A DNA stretch of 64,000 bases from CAZPUR01 sp964589815 (GCA_964589815.1 CAZPUR010000005.1:7800-71799), one strand, 5' to 3'. Positions 23,839-33,374 are shown, numbered from the stretch's first letter. The notes: generated by a model from the letters alone, not told the origin. Made by a program: numbers and translations.

Positions 23839-26109
23839 ATGGATAAACGGTATAAACCCCAAGAGTTTGAGACTAGAACCTACCAACTCTGGGAAAAAAC
23901 AAAAGCATTCACTTCTAAGAGAAATAAAAAACAGCAGCCCTTCACTATTATTATGCCTCCTCCTAACGCTAATGCTCCCCTGCATATTGGCCACGCCATG
24001 TTTGTGGCCTTAGAAGACATTCTGATTCGCTATCACCGAATGAAAGGCGACGCTTCTCTTTGGTTACCAGGTGCTGATCATGCTGGCATTTTAACCCAAG
24101 TAGTTTTCGAAAGAAAATTAGCCGCTAAAGGAAAAAATAGGTTTGATCTGGGTCGAAGTAAATTTTACCGTCAGTGTCTTAAATTTACTCAGAATAATAA
24201 AAAAATTATGTATAATCAGTTAAAAAAACTTGGGGCTTCTTGTGATTGGACTAGAGAAAAATTCACCCTTGACGCTGACATTTCTAAACAAGTCCTTTTA
24301 ACTTTCGTCCAATTATATCAAAATGGTTTGGCTTATCGCGGCGACCGGCTCATCAACTGGTGCCCCCGTTGCATGACAGCTTTGTCAGACCTAGAAGTAG
24401 AATATAAAGAAATCAAGGGTAAGTTTTGGTATATTAAATATCCTTTAAAAATTCACTCTGATGTTACTGGTCAAAAAAGATATCTAGTGGTAGCCACCAC
24501 TAGGCCGCAAACCATGCTTGGCGATACTGCTTTAGTCGTTCATCCTGATGACGGACGCTATAATCAGTTCATTGGCCAAAAAGTTATTCTCCCTTTAGTA
24601 GGCCGAGAAATTCCTATTGTGGCTGATAAAATGGTTGATCCCGAATTTGGCACTGGTGTCGTCAAGGTCACTCCGGCCCATGATCCTATCGATTGGCAAA
24701 TAGGTCTTCGGCACAAACTCAAAATAATTTCTGTCATTGGTTTTGATAGTAAAATGACTGCTGAAGCAGGTCAAGATTTTGCCGGTCTTAATGTAGAAGA
24801 GGCCAGAAAAAAAATTGTTGAAAGTTTAAATAAAAAAAACCTCTTGCTCAAAGATAGAATCCACATGCATGCGGTTAGCCATTGCGAGCGTTGTAAAACC
24901 ATTATTGAACCTTTGGTTTCTAAACAATGGTTTTTGGACGTAAATTCCAAATTCCAAATTCCAAATTCCAAATTAAGAAAAGTCTTAGGAGTTAAAGAGG
25001 TCTCACTAAGGCAATTGGGTGTTTTGGCAGTTAGAAAAGGGTCGATTAAAATTTTACCTAAACGCTTTAAAAAAAGCTACTTAAGTTGGATGAAAGATTT
25101 ACATGATTGGTGTATCTCCCGGCAAATCTGGTGGGGGCATCGGATGCCTATCTGGTATTGCGGCACTAAAGGATTGTCTGCCCTGCAAAAACAAATGAAC
25201 CCGGAATTACAGGGAAAACCGACTGGCTGTGGACATATAATTGTTAGCCTTAAAAAGCCAAAATCTTGTCCTAAATGCCATCGTCGAGTTACTATTATTC
25301 AGGACCCAGACACCTTTGATACTTGGTTTTCTTCAGGTCAGTGGATCCATAATGCCTTAGGTTATCCTAATTCTCATGACTATAAATACTTTTATCCCAC
25401 TTCGGTAATGGAAACTGGTTATGAAATTTTAAATATTTGGGTGGCCAAAATGATTATGTTAAGTCTATATCGAACTAATGAGCTCCCTTTTAAAACCGTT
25501 TATCTTCATGGCTTGGTGCGCGATGCTTTTGGAGAAAAAATGAGTAAATCCAAAGGCAATGTTATTAACCCCTTAGATGTGATTGAAAAACATGGAGCTG
25601 ATGCTTTACGAATGGCTTTGGTAATTGGTACCAGTCCGGGGAATGATGTTTCGGTAAGTGAAAATAAAATTAAGGGCTACCGCAATTTTACTAACAAAAT
25701 TTGGAATATAGGTCGTTTTGTTTATCTGAATCTTAAATCAACTAGAAAACAGGTCCCCTGGTATAAAACTAAAATGAGGGGTTTAACTAGAGAGGATGAA
25801 AAAATCATTAGAAAACTTAACTTACTCATTAAAGAAACAACCAAAAGCTTAGACGGATTTAAATTCTCCCCTGCCGGAGAAGCCATTTATCAATTTTTAT
25901 GGCATCAATTTGCCGATAAATATATTGAAAAAGTTAAGCCAAGAGTCAGAGATAAAGACGTCGTCGCTTTATCAGTTTTACACCACGTTTACTTAAACTG
26001 TCTCAAACTTCTCCATCCTTTTATGCCTTTTGTCACTGAAGCAGTTTGGCAGCAAATGCCGAGGAAATCTAAAAAGAAACTTATTGTTTCTCCTTGGCCC
26101 AAAATTTAA
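23839..26109 (+). CDS. valS: Valyl-tRNA synthetase
   Basis: This 756-aa class I synthetase charges tRNA-Val. Visible are the HIGH motif in NANAPLHIGHAM, LPGADHAGI, an editing domain (TTRPQTMLGDTALVVHP), ISRQIWWGHRMPIWY and KMSKS in EKMSKSKGNV. It is shorter than usual bacterial ValRS because the C-terminal coiled-coil arm is missing. In-frame tandem AAATTCCA units (24946-24974) encode NSKFQIPNSK, an apparent insertion just after the SKQWF motif. A nucleotide cyclase homologue follows after 1 base. Confidence 0.96.
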   Translation: MDKRYKPQEFETRTYQLWEKTKAFTSKRNKKQQPFTIIMPPPNANAPLHIGHAMFVALEDILIRYHRMKGDASLWLPGADHAGILTQVVFERKLAAKGKNRFDLGRSKFYRQCLKFTQNNKKIMYNQLKKLGASCDWTREKFTLDADISKQVLLTFVQLYQNGLAYRGDRLINWCPRCMTALSDLEVEYKEIKGKFWYIKYPLKIHSDVTGQKRYLVVATTRPQTMLGDTALVVHPDDGRYNQFIGQKVILPLVGREIPIVADKMVDPEFGTGVVKVTPAHDPIDWQIGLRHKLKIISVIGFDSKMTAEAGQDFAGLNVEEARKKIVESLNKKNLLLKDRIHMHAVSHCERCKTIIEPLVSKQWFLDVNSKFQIPNSKLRKVLGVKEVSLRQLGVLAVRKGSIKILPKRFKKSYLSWMKDLHDWCISRQIWWGHRMPIWYCGTKGLSALQKQMNPELQGKPTGCGHIIVSLKKPKSCPKCHRRVTIIQDPDTFDTWFSSGQWIHNALGYPNSHDYKYFYPTSVMETGYEILNIWVAKMIMLSLYRTNELPFKTVYLHGLVRDAFGEKMSKSKGNVINPLDVIEKHGADALRMALVIGTSPGNDVSVSENKIKGYRNFTNKIWNIGRFVYLNLKSTRKQVPWYKTKMRGLTREDEKIIRKLNLLIKETTKSLDGFKFSPAGEAIYQFLWHQFADKYIEKVKPRVRDKDVVALSVLHHVYLNCLKLLHPFMPFVTEAVWQQMPRKSKKKLIVSPWPKI

Positions 26110-26110
26110 C

Positions 26111-26725
26111 ATGGAAAACCTATCCTGTCCACCACAAAAATTTTTAACCATCAAAAAAAAGTTAACTAAGCTTTCAAAGCAAAAAAAGAGTCAAAAAATA
26201 GACAAATTTCCCGGTACTTATCTATGGCTAGACTTGCGCAACTATTCTGAATTTACCTCCCAACAATCAACGGCAAAGGTAATAAAACTCTTAAACCGGT
26301 ATTATTTCTTAATAGAAAATGGCGCAGCCGGTTTTGGGGGTCAAGTAGTTGATTTTTTGGGAGATGGTATTGGTGTTTTATTTAGGCATAAAAATCACCC
26401 TCAAAATGCTTGGCAAGCAGTTATGTGTATTTTAAGGTCTTTAAATACAGCTAAGCTAGACCTTAAGCTGGGCTTGGGTTTAAATACTGGACTGATTATC
26501 TGGGCTAAAAGTAAACAGGTTAAGGCAACTAAAGAATTTTATTCTGGAACCACTATTATTAAAGCTTGTCGTCTAGGGGTCTTGGCCTCCAGAACCAAGA
26601 AAAAAATTCTCATCACTAAAAAATTCTATCAAAAACTTGAACCTGGAGACCGAAAAAAGTTTAAATTTTTAAAATTTATTAGATTAAAAGGGTTTAAGCA
26701 AAAAACCGCAGTTTATTATCTTTAA
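26111..26725 (+). CDS. Small class III nucleotide cyclase-like domain protein
   Basis: This 204-aa protein is nearly a bare class III adenylate/guanylate cyclase domain: LWLDLRNYSEF (first metal Asp), VVDFLGDGIGVLF (second metal Asp) and GLGLNTGLIIW. The usual GxxVNxAxRL stretch reads SGTTIIKACRL, so the transition-state Asn is altered. No sensory, membrane or HAMP domain is present. It may make a cyclic nucleotide or be a degenerate regulator. The ATG at 26111 is chosen because it follows the valS stop by 1 base; longer versions overlap valS. Confidence 0.7.
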   Translation: MENLSCPPQKFLTIKKKLTKLSKQKKSQKIDKFPGTYLWLDLRNYSEFTSQQSTAKVIKLLNRYYFLIENGAAGFGGQVVDFLGDGIGVLFRHKNHPQNAWQAVMCILRSLNTAKLDLKLGLGLNTGLIIWAKSKQVKATKEFYSGTTIIKACRLGVLASRTKKKILITKKFYQKLEPGDRKKFKFLKFIRLKGFKQKTAVYYL

Positions 26726-26788
26726 GGAAAAAATTCCACTCCGAACTTTTATTTATTCTCCAAAAACACTTCAAGATTAAATAGAAAA

Positions 26789-26797
26789 TGTTATACT
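26789..26797 (+). promoter_or_regulatory. Extended -10 promoter, leaderless start of the TPR gene
   Basis: TGt-TATACT ends 5 bases before the ATG at 26803. An upstream in-frame ATG (26788) lies within the -10 element and would not be transcribed from it. Confidence 0.5.
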
Positions 26798-26802
26798 TAA
26801 TT

Positions 26803-27303
26803 ATGCTCAAAAATTGGCTGAGTTTAGGGATTATAGTTTTAACTTTAATCTTACTAACTAATTTTCTCTGGCCCAGAAACAAGATTTTCTCCACACAATT
26901 AAACACTGCTCGCTGGCCTTTATCAATTAAAAGGCACCTCCAAATGGCAAAAACTTATTTTGAAAATGGTTATGAGCATGAAGCCATTAAAGAATATCAG
27001 CAAGCAGAACGACTTTATCAGTATTTTTCCTTTATTGACTTAAGTAAAACATTTAAAAACCAGTTAGAAGAAACAAAAAAAATAGTTTATCAACGTCAAA
27101 GATTAAAAAATCAGATTGAAGGTTGGGAAACAGTTTTAAAATCAAAGCCTTATTACCGCGATGTCCTGGTTCACCTCTCTGTTTTAAACTACCAAATCTG
27201 GGAAGATGAAAAAGCCAAAGAATACTGGCAACAGGCTTTTTATTTAGACCCTAACAGCCCTCAAGTACAAGAAATGGGGAAAATTTTAGGGATTAGAAAT
27301 TAG
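26803..27303 (+). CDS. TPR-like membrane-anchored protein
   Basis: This 166-aa protein has one N-terminal helix (about 5-23) followed by paired helices with TPR character: HLQMAKTYFENGYEHEAIKEYQQAERL and a C-terminal repeat ending YWQQAFYLDPNSPQVQ. TPRs mediate protein contacts; no partner is evident. It converges on the L25 gene with a 22-base gap. Confidence 0.6.
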   Translation: MLKNWLSLGIIVLTLILLTNFLWPRNKIFSTQLNTARWPLSIKRHLQMAKTYFENGYEHEAIKEYQQAERLYQYFSFIDLSKTFKNQLEETKKIVYQRQRLKNQIEGWETVLKSKPYYRDVLVHLSVLNYQIWEDEKAKEYWQQAFYLDPNSPQVQEMGKILGIRN

Positions 27304-27325
27304 AAGCTGGGAATTTTAAAAGAAG

Positions 27326-28117
27326 TTATTTTTTCTCTTCTTTGCCTTGTTTTTCTTGTTTCTCTTCTGGTTTGACTTCTTTTTTGCCTTCTTCTGGTTT
27401 TCCTGTTTCCTCTTTTTCCTCGCCTTCTTGAACCTCTGCTTCCTCGCCTTCGGCTGGAACTTCTTCGGTTGGTTTTTCTTCTTCTTTTTCTTCTTTTGGC
27501 TCTTCCACTTTAACTAATAAGTCTTCTTCATTTTCAACCAAAATCTTAACCTTAGCTTTATCTACCTTTAAATCCTTAAGGGCAATGCCCTGGCCAATTT
27601 TATCAATCTTACTAATATCTACCTCAAATTTTTCCGGTAAATCAGTTGGTAGGGCCTCAACTTCAATCTCATCCATTAAAGGCACTAAAATGCCCCCCTT
27701 GCTTACGGCTGGCGCTTCGCCTCTAAGCTCTATAGGAATAGCGACGTGAACTTTTTCTTTAAGGTCAATTTGGTGAAAATCAGCATGAAGAGGTAAATCA
27801 GTAACTGGGTCTTTTTGTAAATTGTGAATTAGGACAGCCCGGGATTTTTTTTCAGGACTCAAGCTTAATTCGACAATGCCTGTCTCCCCTGCCTCCTGAT
27901 AGACTGTTAAAAATTCTTTTAAGTCCACCTCAATTGCCTGGGATTTTATCTTTTTACCATAAATATTGGCTGGGAGGATGCCTTTTTCCCTTAATTTCTT
28001 AATTTTGCGGCCAAAAATTTTACGTTTTTGGGTTTTAAGTTTTGGCTTAAAACTCCCTTCAGTCTTTGCCACTGATGAAGTTTTTTTAGTTTTTTTATCA
28101 ATTTCTTTCTTAGTCAT
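27326..28117 (-). CDS. rplY: Large ribosomal subunit protein bL25 (CTC family) with acidic tail
   Basis: This 263-aa protein binds 5S rRNA in the large subunit. The L25 domain (RKIKKLREKGILPANIYGKK) is followed by the TL5/CTC beta domain (HADFHQIDLKEKVHVAIPIEL, VEALPTDLPEKFEVDIS) up to about residue 205. A Glu/Lys-rich low-complexity tail of some 55 residues follows. The N-terminal extension of about 30 residues is Lys/Thr-rich. Confidence 0.93.
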   Translation of the reverse strand: MTKKEIDKKTKKTSSVAKTEGSFKPKLKTQKRKIFGRKIKKLREKGILPANIYGKKIKSQAIEVDLKEFLTVYQEAGETGIVELSLSPEKKSRAVLIHNLQKDPVTDLPLHADFHQIDLKEKVHVAIPIELRGEAPAVSKGGILVPLMDEIEVEALPTDLPEKFEVDISKIDKIGQGIALKDLKVDKAKVKILVENEEDLLVKVEEPKEEKEEEKPTEEVPAEGEEAEVQEGEEKEETGKPEEGKKEVKPEEKQEKQGKEEKK

Positions 28118-28126
28118 AACTTTGTG

Positions 28127-28135
28127 ATTTTAACA
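28127..28135 (-). promoter_or_regulatory. Extended -10 promoter of the L25 gene
   Basis: TGt-TAAAAT on the minus strand ends 9 bases before the ATG at 28117, so only a 2-3 base leader is expected. Confidence 0.5.
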
Positions 28136-28166
28136 AATTCCTATTTTTAAAGCAATCAGCAACCTT

Positions 28167-30872
28167 TTACTCGGGAGAAAATTCTATTAAAAAGCCCCTG
28201 TCTTTTATCGTAGTAGTCTGAATCTGTAATTGAGGTGGTGAACTTTCTGATTCGGGGATAGATTTAATAACCTGCCAGTTTTGAGGGTAATTAAGCTGCA
28301 GACTTAGGGGGCCTTCACCTATGCCTGGTTGCTTTTGAAAATATAAAGCATAGCCCGTTTTCCCTTGAGTAAAATCTATTTTCTCAGCTGGCCGGTAACT
28401 AATTTCTACCAATCTTTTCTCTCCGGCCGGAACAGTAACCAAAAAGCCAATGGCTCTTTTAGCATATTCATCCAAAAAATCAATCTCATTGGCGCTCAAA
28501 GGAGTCAAGCTGGCCATTGTTTCACCAACTTTAACATTTAAAACAGTTGTCTCCAGGGGTAAATAAACCCTAAGGTAGTTTTTATAGTCTCCGCCTGGTT
28601 GTTTTTTTGAAGGACTCAAATTTTGATAAGCTAAAATTGTCTTTTCCTCTAGGCTGCCGTCTTCTAAAAAACTTACCTTCTGCATAATTTCTCTCTTAAG
28701 ATAATAATTAGCTTGATTAACGCCCAAGTTGGCTTCGGCCAACATTAAAAAATCTGTCAAAACATTTTTACTTTTGGCTACTTCCCTAACGCTACCGTCC
28801 CAACCATAGTGATTAAAAAATCTGGCTTCTTTCTCACTAGTTAAGGCAATTAAAATCTCTTTATTGCCTAAGTTTTCAAACAGAACAGCCATTAATTTCA
28901 ACCATTCTCTGCTCTCAAGTTGGTAAATTTTGTCAAAAATCGCTTGAGCTAAATAAACCATAAAATTCTTTTTATCCCCTTCTTCTAATGCGGTAATAAA
29001 TTGGGCTCTTTCCAAAATATTGCCTTCATTGATCTCTTCTCCTGTCTGCTCTAAGGTTACAGGCCCTAAAACAGATAAAATTCGTTTAAAAGCCAATAGG
29101 TCCAGACTAATGGTGCCCTCAACTTTTCTTTTTAGGGCGCTTTCCAAGAACCACTCAGCCTGATAGCTCGTATCCGGGAAGTGAATGGCCCAGTTAGCAT
29201 CCCTTAAATACCAGGAACTTTCGCCTAAGTATTTCTTCATCTCTGCCGGAGGTTCAACTCTGCCTTTAAGCTGATTATCAACTGCTCCAGTTTTGTTAAT
29301 TTGAAAGTCAAGAAGTTTGTTATTTTCAAAACTAACTAGACCAAAACCGACGATAAATCCGCCCGTCGGTCTGAGCTCTAAATTATTTTGCAGCAATATC
29401 AGATAGGTCTTTTTGCCGTTCTGAGCCACCAGCGAGGGCAAAATCTCTAAAAAATCCCGGGCCAGCTTAATTTTCTCTTTAGAAAAAGGCAGTTGACTTG
29501 TCAATTCACTCTCCTGATCTAACTCATCAGCTTCAATTTGGTTTATTTCATCCCAAAGTTGGTCCAATAAAAACTCCAAGTCATCAATTTTTGCCCTCAA
29601 ATCTCCTTCTTCTCTTTTAATAACTAAAGTTGTCATCTCTTCCGTCTTTTGAGCTATCTGACTGATTAAGTTAGCTGTCCGAGTAAAACGAATGCTGAGG
29701 TCGAAAAAAGAAAAAAACTTTTCCGCCGGTTGGGATAAATGGAAAAAAGAAATTAGGTCTTTCAAGCCTACCAGATATTCTTTTCCTTTATTAGCATATT
29801 CAAGGCTAGTTTCTACCTGATCTGTGGTTAAAGGAAAATTAAAATTATCTAAACTGGTTTTTATCTCTTTGGTTTTATTGAGGCTTTGAAAATAAAGATG
29901 ACTTAAGTTAATTAAAGGAATACTTAAAAAAACTGTGGTCAAAAAGAAGGTAAGAAAAATTAATTTAAGCAATATTCTCTTTCTTTTTTTCTTTTTAAAT
30001 TCCGGCTTATAATACTCTATCCAGGCTAAAGTTTTTTTAATCCCAAAATTTAAACTGGTTTTTGGTCGCCAGTTAAGTTGTTTTTGAGTTTCTTTAATTT
30101 GTCTTTTTTTTATCAAACTCGGAGGTCTCTTTTTCTCATGCATGAATTCTATTCCCAAACTCCTCCCGGCCGCTTTTTTAATTGCCTGGGCAAATTTTAA
30201 AATCGTTACTTTTTGCTTCTCAGCTAAAATATAAATTTTCCCCGATGAGTCCTGACTAAACATGGCTTTTAAAATCCCTTGGATGGCATCATCAATATAT
30301 AAAGGGTATAAGGGCTTAGAACCATCGCCAGGCACTTTAAATATTTTTTTACTTTTATAATTCTTAAATAAAAGAGCTAATTCTTTGTCTTGCTTTAATG
30401 GCATATAAGGACCATAGACATCGGTTAGGCAAACAATTCTGACATCAGCTTTAAGCCGGGAAAAATATTTAGTGGCGATGGTTTCATTAACCTTGTCTTT
30501 CTTCTCTTGATCAACAGAAGATATGAGTAAAAACTTGGCTCTTTGCTTTTGAGCCAACTCAATGAGGTCAGCCGTATGTTCCAGTCTGTTACTTACCGGT
30601 CGGACATAAAAAATATAGTCAAAGGTAACTCCAGCCAAATCTTTCAAGGGGTTTTTGGCCTTGATTTTTAAAATTTTAAAGTTTTTTTTCGCCCTGAGGT
30701 TTTGAATTAAATTAAGGCTTCCTTTGGTTGACTGGTCTAAACAATAAACAAAACACTTTTTTGCCAACAAAGCCTTACAAAGGTGAAAACCAATAAAACC
30801 AGCACCGCCAATAACTAAGGCGTGAGGCAGTTGATCTGAAACTAAAATTGGTTTAAAAACCTTTTTGGACAT
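28167..30872 (-). CDS. SDR (sugar epimerase/dehydratase-like) - DUF4012 fusion membrane protein
   Basis: This 901-aa protein joins a cytoplasmic extended-SDR domain (residues 1 to about 290; Rossmann motif VIGGAGFIGFHL, YGPYMPLKQD, YPLYIDDAI) through a transmembrane helix (about 307-330) to an extracellular DUF4012 domain (about 400-890; TYLILLQNNLELRPTGGFIVG, WYLRDANWAIHFPDTSYQAEWFL). The catalytic YxxxK of SDRs is not at its expected place (the region reads NETIATKYFSRLK), so the SDR half may bind a nucleotide sugar without converting it. Both halves look complete and in one frame. Confidence 0.82.
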   Translation of the reverse strand: MSKKVFKPILVSDQLPHALVIGGAGFIGFHLCKALLAKKCFVYCLDQSTKGSLNLIQNLRAKKNFKILKIKAKNPLKDLAGVTFDYIFYVRPVSNRLEHTADLIELAQKQRAKFLLISSVDQEKKDKVNETIATKYFSRLKADVRIVCLTDVYGPYMPLKQDKELALLFKNYKSKKIFKVPGDGSKPLYPLYIDDAIQGILKAMFSQDSSGKIYILAEKQKVTILKFAQAIKKAAGRSLGIEFMHEKKRPPSLIKKRQIKETQKQLNWRPKTSLNFGIKKTLAWIEYYKPEFKKKKRKRILLKLIFLTFFLTTVFLSIPLINLSHLYFQSLNKTKEIKTSLDNFNFPLTTDQVETSLEYANKGKEYLVGLKDLISFFHLSQPAEKFFSFFDLSIRFTRTANLISQIAQKTEEMTTLVIKREEGDLRAKIDDLEFLLDQLWDEINQIEADELDQESELTSQLPFSKEKIKLARDFLEILPSLVAQNGKKTYLILLQNNLELRPTGGFIVGFGLVSFENNKLLDFQINKTGAVDNQLKGRVEPPAEMKKYLGESSWYLRDANWAIHFPDTSYQAEWFLESALKRKVEGTISLDLLAFKRILSVLGPVTLEQTGEEINEGNILERAQFITALEEGDKKNFMVYLAQAIFDKIYQLESREWLKLMAVLFENLGNKEILIALTSEKEARFFNHYGWDGSVREVAKSKNVLTDFLMLAEANLGVNQANYYLKREIMQKVSFLEDGSLEEKTILAYQNLSPSKKQPGGDYKNYLRVYLPLETTVLNVKVGETMASLTPLSANEIDFLDEYAKRAIGFLVTVPAGEKRLVEISYRPAEKIDFTQGKTGYALYFQKQPGIGEGPLSLQLNYPQNWQVIKSIPESESSPPQLQIQTTTIKDRGFLIEFSPE

Positions 30873-30938
30873 CGCTTTATCTATTATCTTACTTTATCTT
30901 TTAAAAACTAACAAGAAAAGATGATTAGCGGTAATAAT

Positions 30939-31373
30939 CTAAGTTTTTTGGGGAAATTTATCTAAGGCTTGGTTAAGAAGTTTGTCTGCTTCTTTGTTTC
31001 TTTCTCTTAAAACGTGATGATAATTTATTTTTCCTCCTAGTTGACTTTCTAATTCTTTAACTCTAATTGCTAAGGGTTGTAGCTTAAGATTTTTAATTTT
31101 ATACTTACCGTTTAATTGATTAACCACCAGCAGGGAATCAAGAAAAAATTGGTATTTTACACTTAAATTTTTGGGCTGGGGTTGGTGTTTGATTAACCAT
31201 TTTAAAGCCTGAATAGCCGCTTGGTATTCGGCCACATTATTAGTAGTCTTACCTATATACTCCCCTTTTTCTAAAAGCACTCTTCCCTTATCGTCTTTAA
31301 TAATAACTCCTATGGCCGCTGGGCCTGGATTGCCTCGGGCGCCGCCATCACAGAATATGGTCAATTGGTTCAT
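30939..31373 (-). CDS. rnhA: Ribonuclease HI family protein
   Basis: This 144-aa enzyme degrades RNA in RNA:DNA hybrids. The acidic site is visible: Asp in IFCDGGARGNPGPA, Glu in NNVAEYQAA, Asp in FFLDSLLV, and Asp in NKEADKLLNQA. It overlaps the jag stop by 4 bases and ends the rpmH-rnpA-yidD-yidC-jag series. Confidence 0.92.
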   Translation of the reverse strand: MNQLTIFCDGGARGNPGPAAIGVIIKDDKGRVLLEKGEYIGKTTNNVAEYQAAIQALKWLIKHQPQPKNLSVKYQFFLDSLLVVNQLNGKYKIKNLKLQPLAIRVKELESQLGGKINYHHVLRERNKEADKLLNQALDKFPQKT

Positions 31374-31849
31374 TTTTTCCCTTTGGGCTTAACCACTAAC
31401 CTTCTTTCTCTACCTTCTCCTATTGATTCTGTTATCACGTCTGTACTGTCTGCTAAAGCTAAATGCACCAGTCGGCGTTCAGCACTATTTAAACCAGACA
31501 TCATCACTTCCTGGCCAGAAAATTTTACTTTTTGGGCTGCATTTAAAGCCATTTTTTTTAAGCTCTCTTGCCTTTTCTCCAACCAATCGCCCACATTGAT
31601 TAAAAGCGGCTGCCAAAAGCCTAATTTTTTATAAACCATTAAACTTAAAATCAGCTGCAGGCAGGAAAGGTTTTCTCCTTGGCTACCAATTAACAAACCA
31701 GGATCAGGGGGGTTAATATTGACTTTTATCATTTCCTCTTCTTTTTTTAGTTCGATTTTGGAATTCTTAAGCCCCATTAATTCTAAAAGTTTACTGGCTA
31801 TTTCTTGAATGGTTTTAAGATTTTGGGTTTTATTAATTATTTTTTTCAT
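31370..31849 (-). CDS. jag: Jag/KhpB-type KH-R3H RNA-binding protein
   Basis: This 159-aa protein has a KH-like domain with the GxxG loop in LLIGSQGENL and a C-terminal R3H domain (LNSAERRLVHLAL). The N-terminal Jag_N domain of longer homologues is absent. KhpB proteins bind RNA and affect cell-wall growth in Firmicutes. The start lies within the end of yidC (17-base overlap), the usual neighbour. Confidence 0.92.
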   Translation of the reverse strand: MKKIINKTQNLKTIQEIASKLLELMGLKNSKIELKKEEEMIKVNINPPDPGLLIGSQGENLSCLQLILSLMVYKKLGFWQPLLINVGDWLEKRQESLKKMALNAAQKVKFSGQEVMMSGLNSAERRLVHLALADSTDVITESIGEGRERRLVVKPKGKK

Positions 31850-32648
31850 TTTTTTTAGGTTTTTGTTTTTTTAATCTTAAATTACTAAACAACATAAACA
31901 TACTAAAAGTCAGCCAATACAAAACTAGTCCTGAAGCAAATCTAAAACCAATGAACAAAGTCATCAAGGGCATCATATAAAGCATTTGTTTTTGCATTGC
32001 TGCTGCCATATCGTCTTCTTGTTGAGGAGTTTTCTCAGCTTTACTTTGAGCGCTTTGAGCCATAGGAAACATTGATTTAGAAGAAATAAACTGAGTTAAA
32101 GCCGCGGCTAATAAAAATATGCCTGGGACTTTGTCTATTTTAAAAATTTGTAAATTTAAAGAAAAAGGCAATTGAATAAGGTCTGGCTTGGTAAGCTCTA
32201 AGTATAAAAATTTGGTATTAATAGCTACTTCTTCGGATAATTGAAGGGGTGAATAAAGAATTTCATTTAGTTTAGCAATGATGTCACCATCCGGGCTTAA
32301 AACTTGGTTAAAGGCTTGAAACAAGGCAATGAGAATTATAATTTGAATAATTTGCGGCAGACAACCAGCGGCTGGATTAAAACCGTGTTTTTGATAAAGT
32401 TTTAATTGAGCTTGGGCCAAACCCTGTTTGTCTTCTTTATATTTTTTTTTAAGCTCCTCTAGTTCTGGCTGCAGCTGTTTCATTTTTTGGGCAGTCTTCA
32501 TTGAGGGTAGGATTAAAGGCCGTAAGGCACTCCGGATACCTAAAGTTAAAGCAATAATCGCCAGGCCTAAATTCTGAAATAGAACTTTATAAAATAAAAT
32601 TAAAAGGTTGACTAAGGGTTGGTATAGAAAAATAAACCAGATGTTCAT
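31833..32648 (-). CDS. yidC: Membrane insertase YidC/Oxa1
   Basis: This 271-aa protein inserts proteins into the membrane. It has five or so hydrophobic helices, the cytoplasmic Lys/Glu-rich hairpin (QPELEELKKKYKEDKQ) and GFNPAAGCLPQIIQIIILIALF. It lacks the large periplasmic domain of proteobacterial YidC, as expected for Gram-positive-type envelopes. The C-terminus is Lys-rich. Confidence 0.95.
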   Translation of the reverse strand: MNIWFIFLYQPLVNLLILFYKVLFQNLGLAIIALTLGIRSALRPLILPSMKTAQKMKQLQPELEELKKKYKEDKQGLAQAQLKLYQKHGFNPAAGCLPQIIQIIILIALFQAFNQVLSPDGDIIAKLNEILYSPLQLSEEVAINTKFLYLELTKPDLIQLPFSLNLQIFKIDKVPGIFLLAAALTQFISSKSMFPMAQSAQSKAEKTPQQEDDMAAAMQKQMLYMMPLMTLFIGFRFASGLVLYWLTFSMFMLFSNLRLKKQKPKKNEKNN

Positions 32649-32692
32649 TTATTAATGCTCAAATAAACAAATATAATCATTTGAGTATTTGG

Positions 32693-32929
32693 TTATTTTA
32701 AAGGATCACTGCCTCCCCGATTCCATGGATGACATTTTAAAACTCTTTTTAAACCCAAAAGAACGCCTTTTATAATACCATACTTTTCAATCGCTTGAAA
32801 GCAGTACTCAGAGCAAGTAGGAATAAAGCGGCAGTTCTTATCACTTAGATAAAAAAATCTAAAAATCGGCCGATGAAAAAACTTAGATTTTTGATAGCCG
32901 TGGATAAGTCTTAATAGAAGTTTTTTCAT
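32693..32929 (-). CDS. yidD: Membrane protein insertion efficiency factor YidD
   Basis: This 78-aa protein matches YidD: RFIPTCSEYCFQAIEKYG, GLKRVLKCHPW and GGSDPLK. YidD is thought to assist YidC. It overlaps rnpA by 4 bases. Confidence 0.95.
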   Translation of the reverse strand: MKKLLLRLIHGYQKSKFFHRPIFRFFYLSDKNCRFIPTCSEYCFQAIEKYGIIKGVLLGLKRVLKCHPWNRGGSDPLK

Positions 32930-33267
32930 TTAATAATCTTTGCCTTTTGCAATAGTGTTATCACTTCGGCACTGATTTGAGGGGGTTTGTTTGAGCGTTG
33001 GGCTTTGTTAGCTAGTAAGAGAATGTTATAACCCTTTTTTATTTTTTTTATTTGGTATTTTACTGTTTGTCGAAGCAGCCGTTTTAACCGATTTCTATAA
33101 ACCGCTCGTTTCTCCAGCTTAATCGGAATAATAAAAGCAAAGCGGGGAAAATTGTTAATGGTTGATGGTTGGTAGATCAATGTAAAATTATCAGCATGAA
33201 GCCGTTGACCTCTTTTTAAAAGTTTAGGAATTAAATAAGATGGAAGACGATGTTTTTTTGATAACAA
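32926..33267 (-). CDS. rnpA: Ribonuclease P protein component
   Basis: This 113-aa basic protein is the RNase P protein subunit for tRNA 5' maturation. The family pattern is visible: KKHRLP at the start, FAFIIP and the RNR motif YRNRLKRLLRQTV. The start codon appears to be TTG at 33267, with no Shine-Dalgarno sequence; no ATG fits. A hairpin (33337-33351, TCGTCC-TCT-GGACGA) lies in the gap to rpmH. Confidence 0.93.
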   Translation of the reverse strand: MLSKKHRLPSYLIPKLLKRGQRLHADNFTLIYQPSTINNFPRFAFIIPIKLEKRAVYRNRLKRLLRQTVKYQIKKIKKGYNILLLANKAQRSNKPPQISAEVITLLQKAKIIK

Positions 33268-33374
33268 AAAATAAATTTCTAATTATTCTAATTGGTGCTT
33301 GGAACTTCTTTAGGTCAATTATCAACCAAAGGATGATCGTCCTCTGGACGAGAAATCAGGTTAATTAGGTTAAT

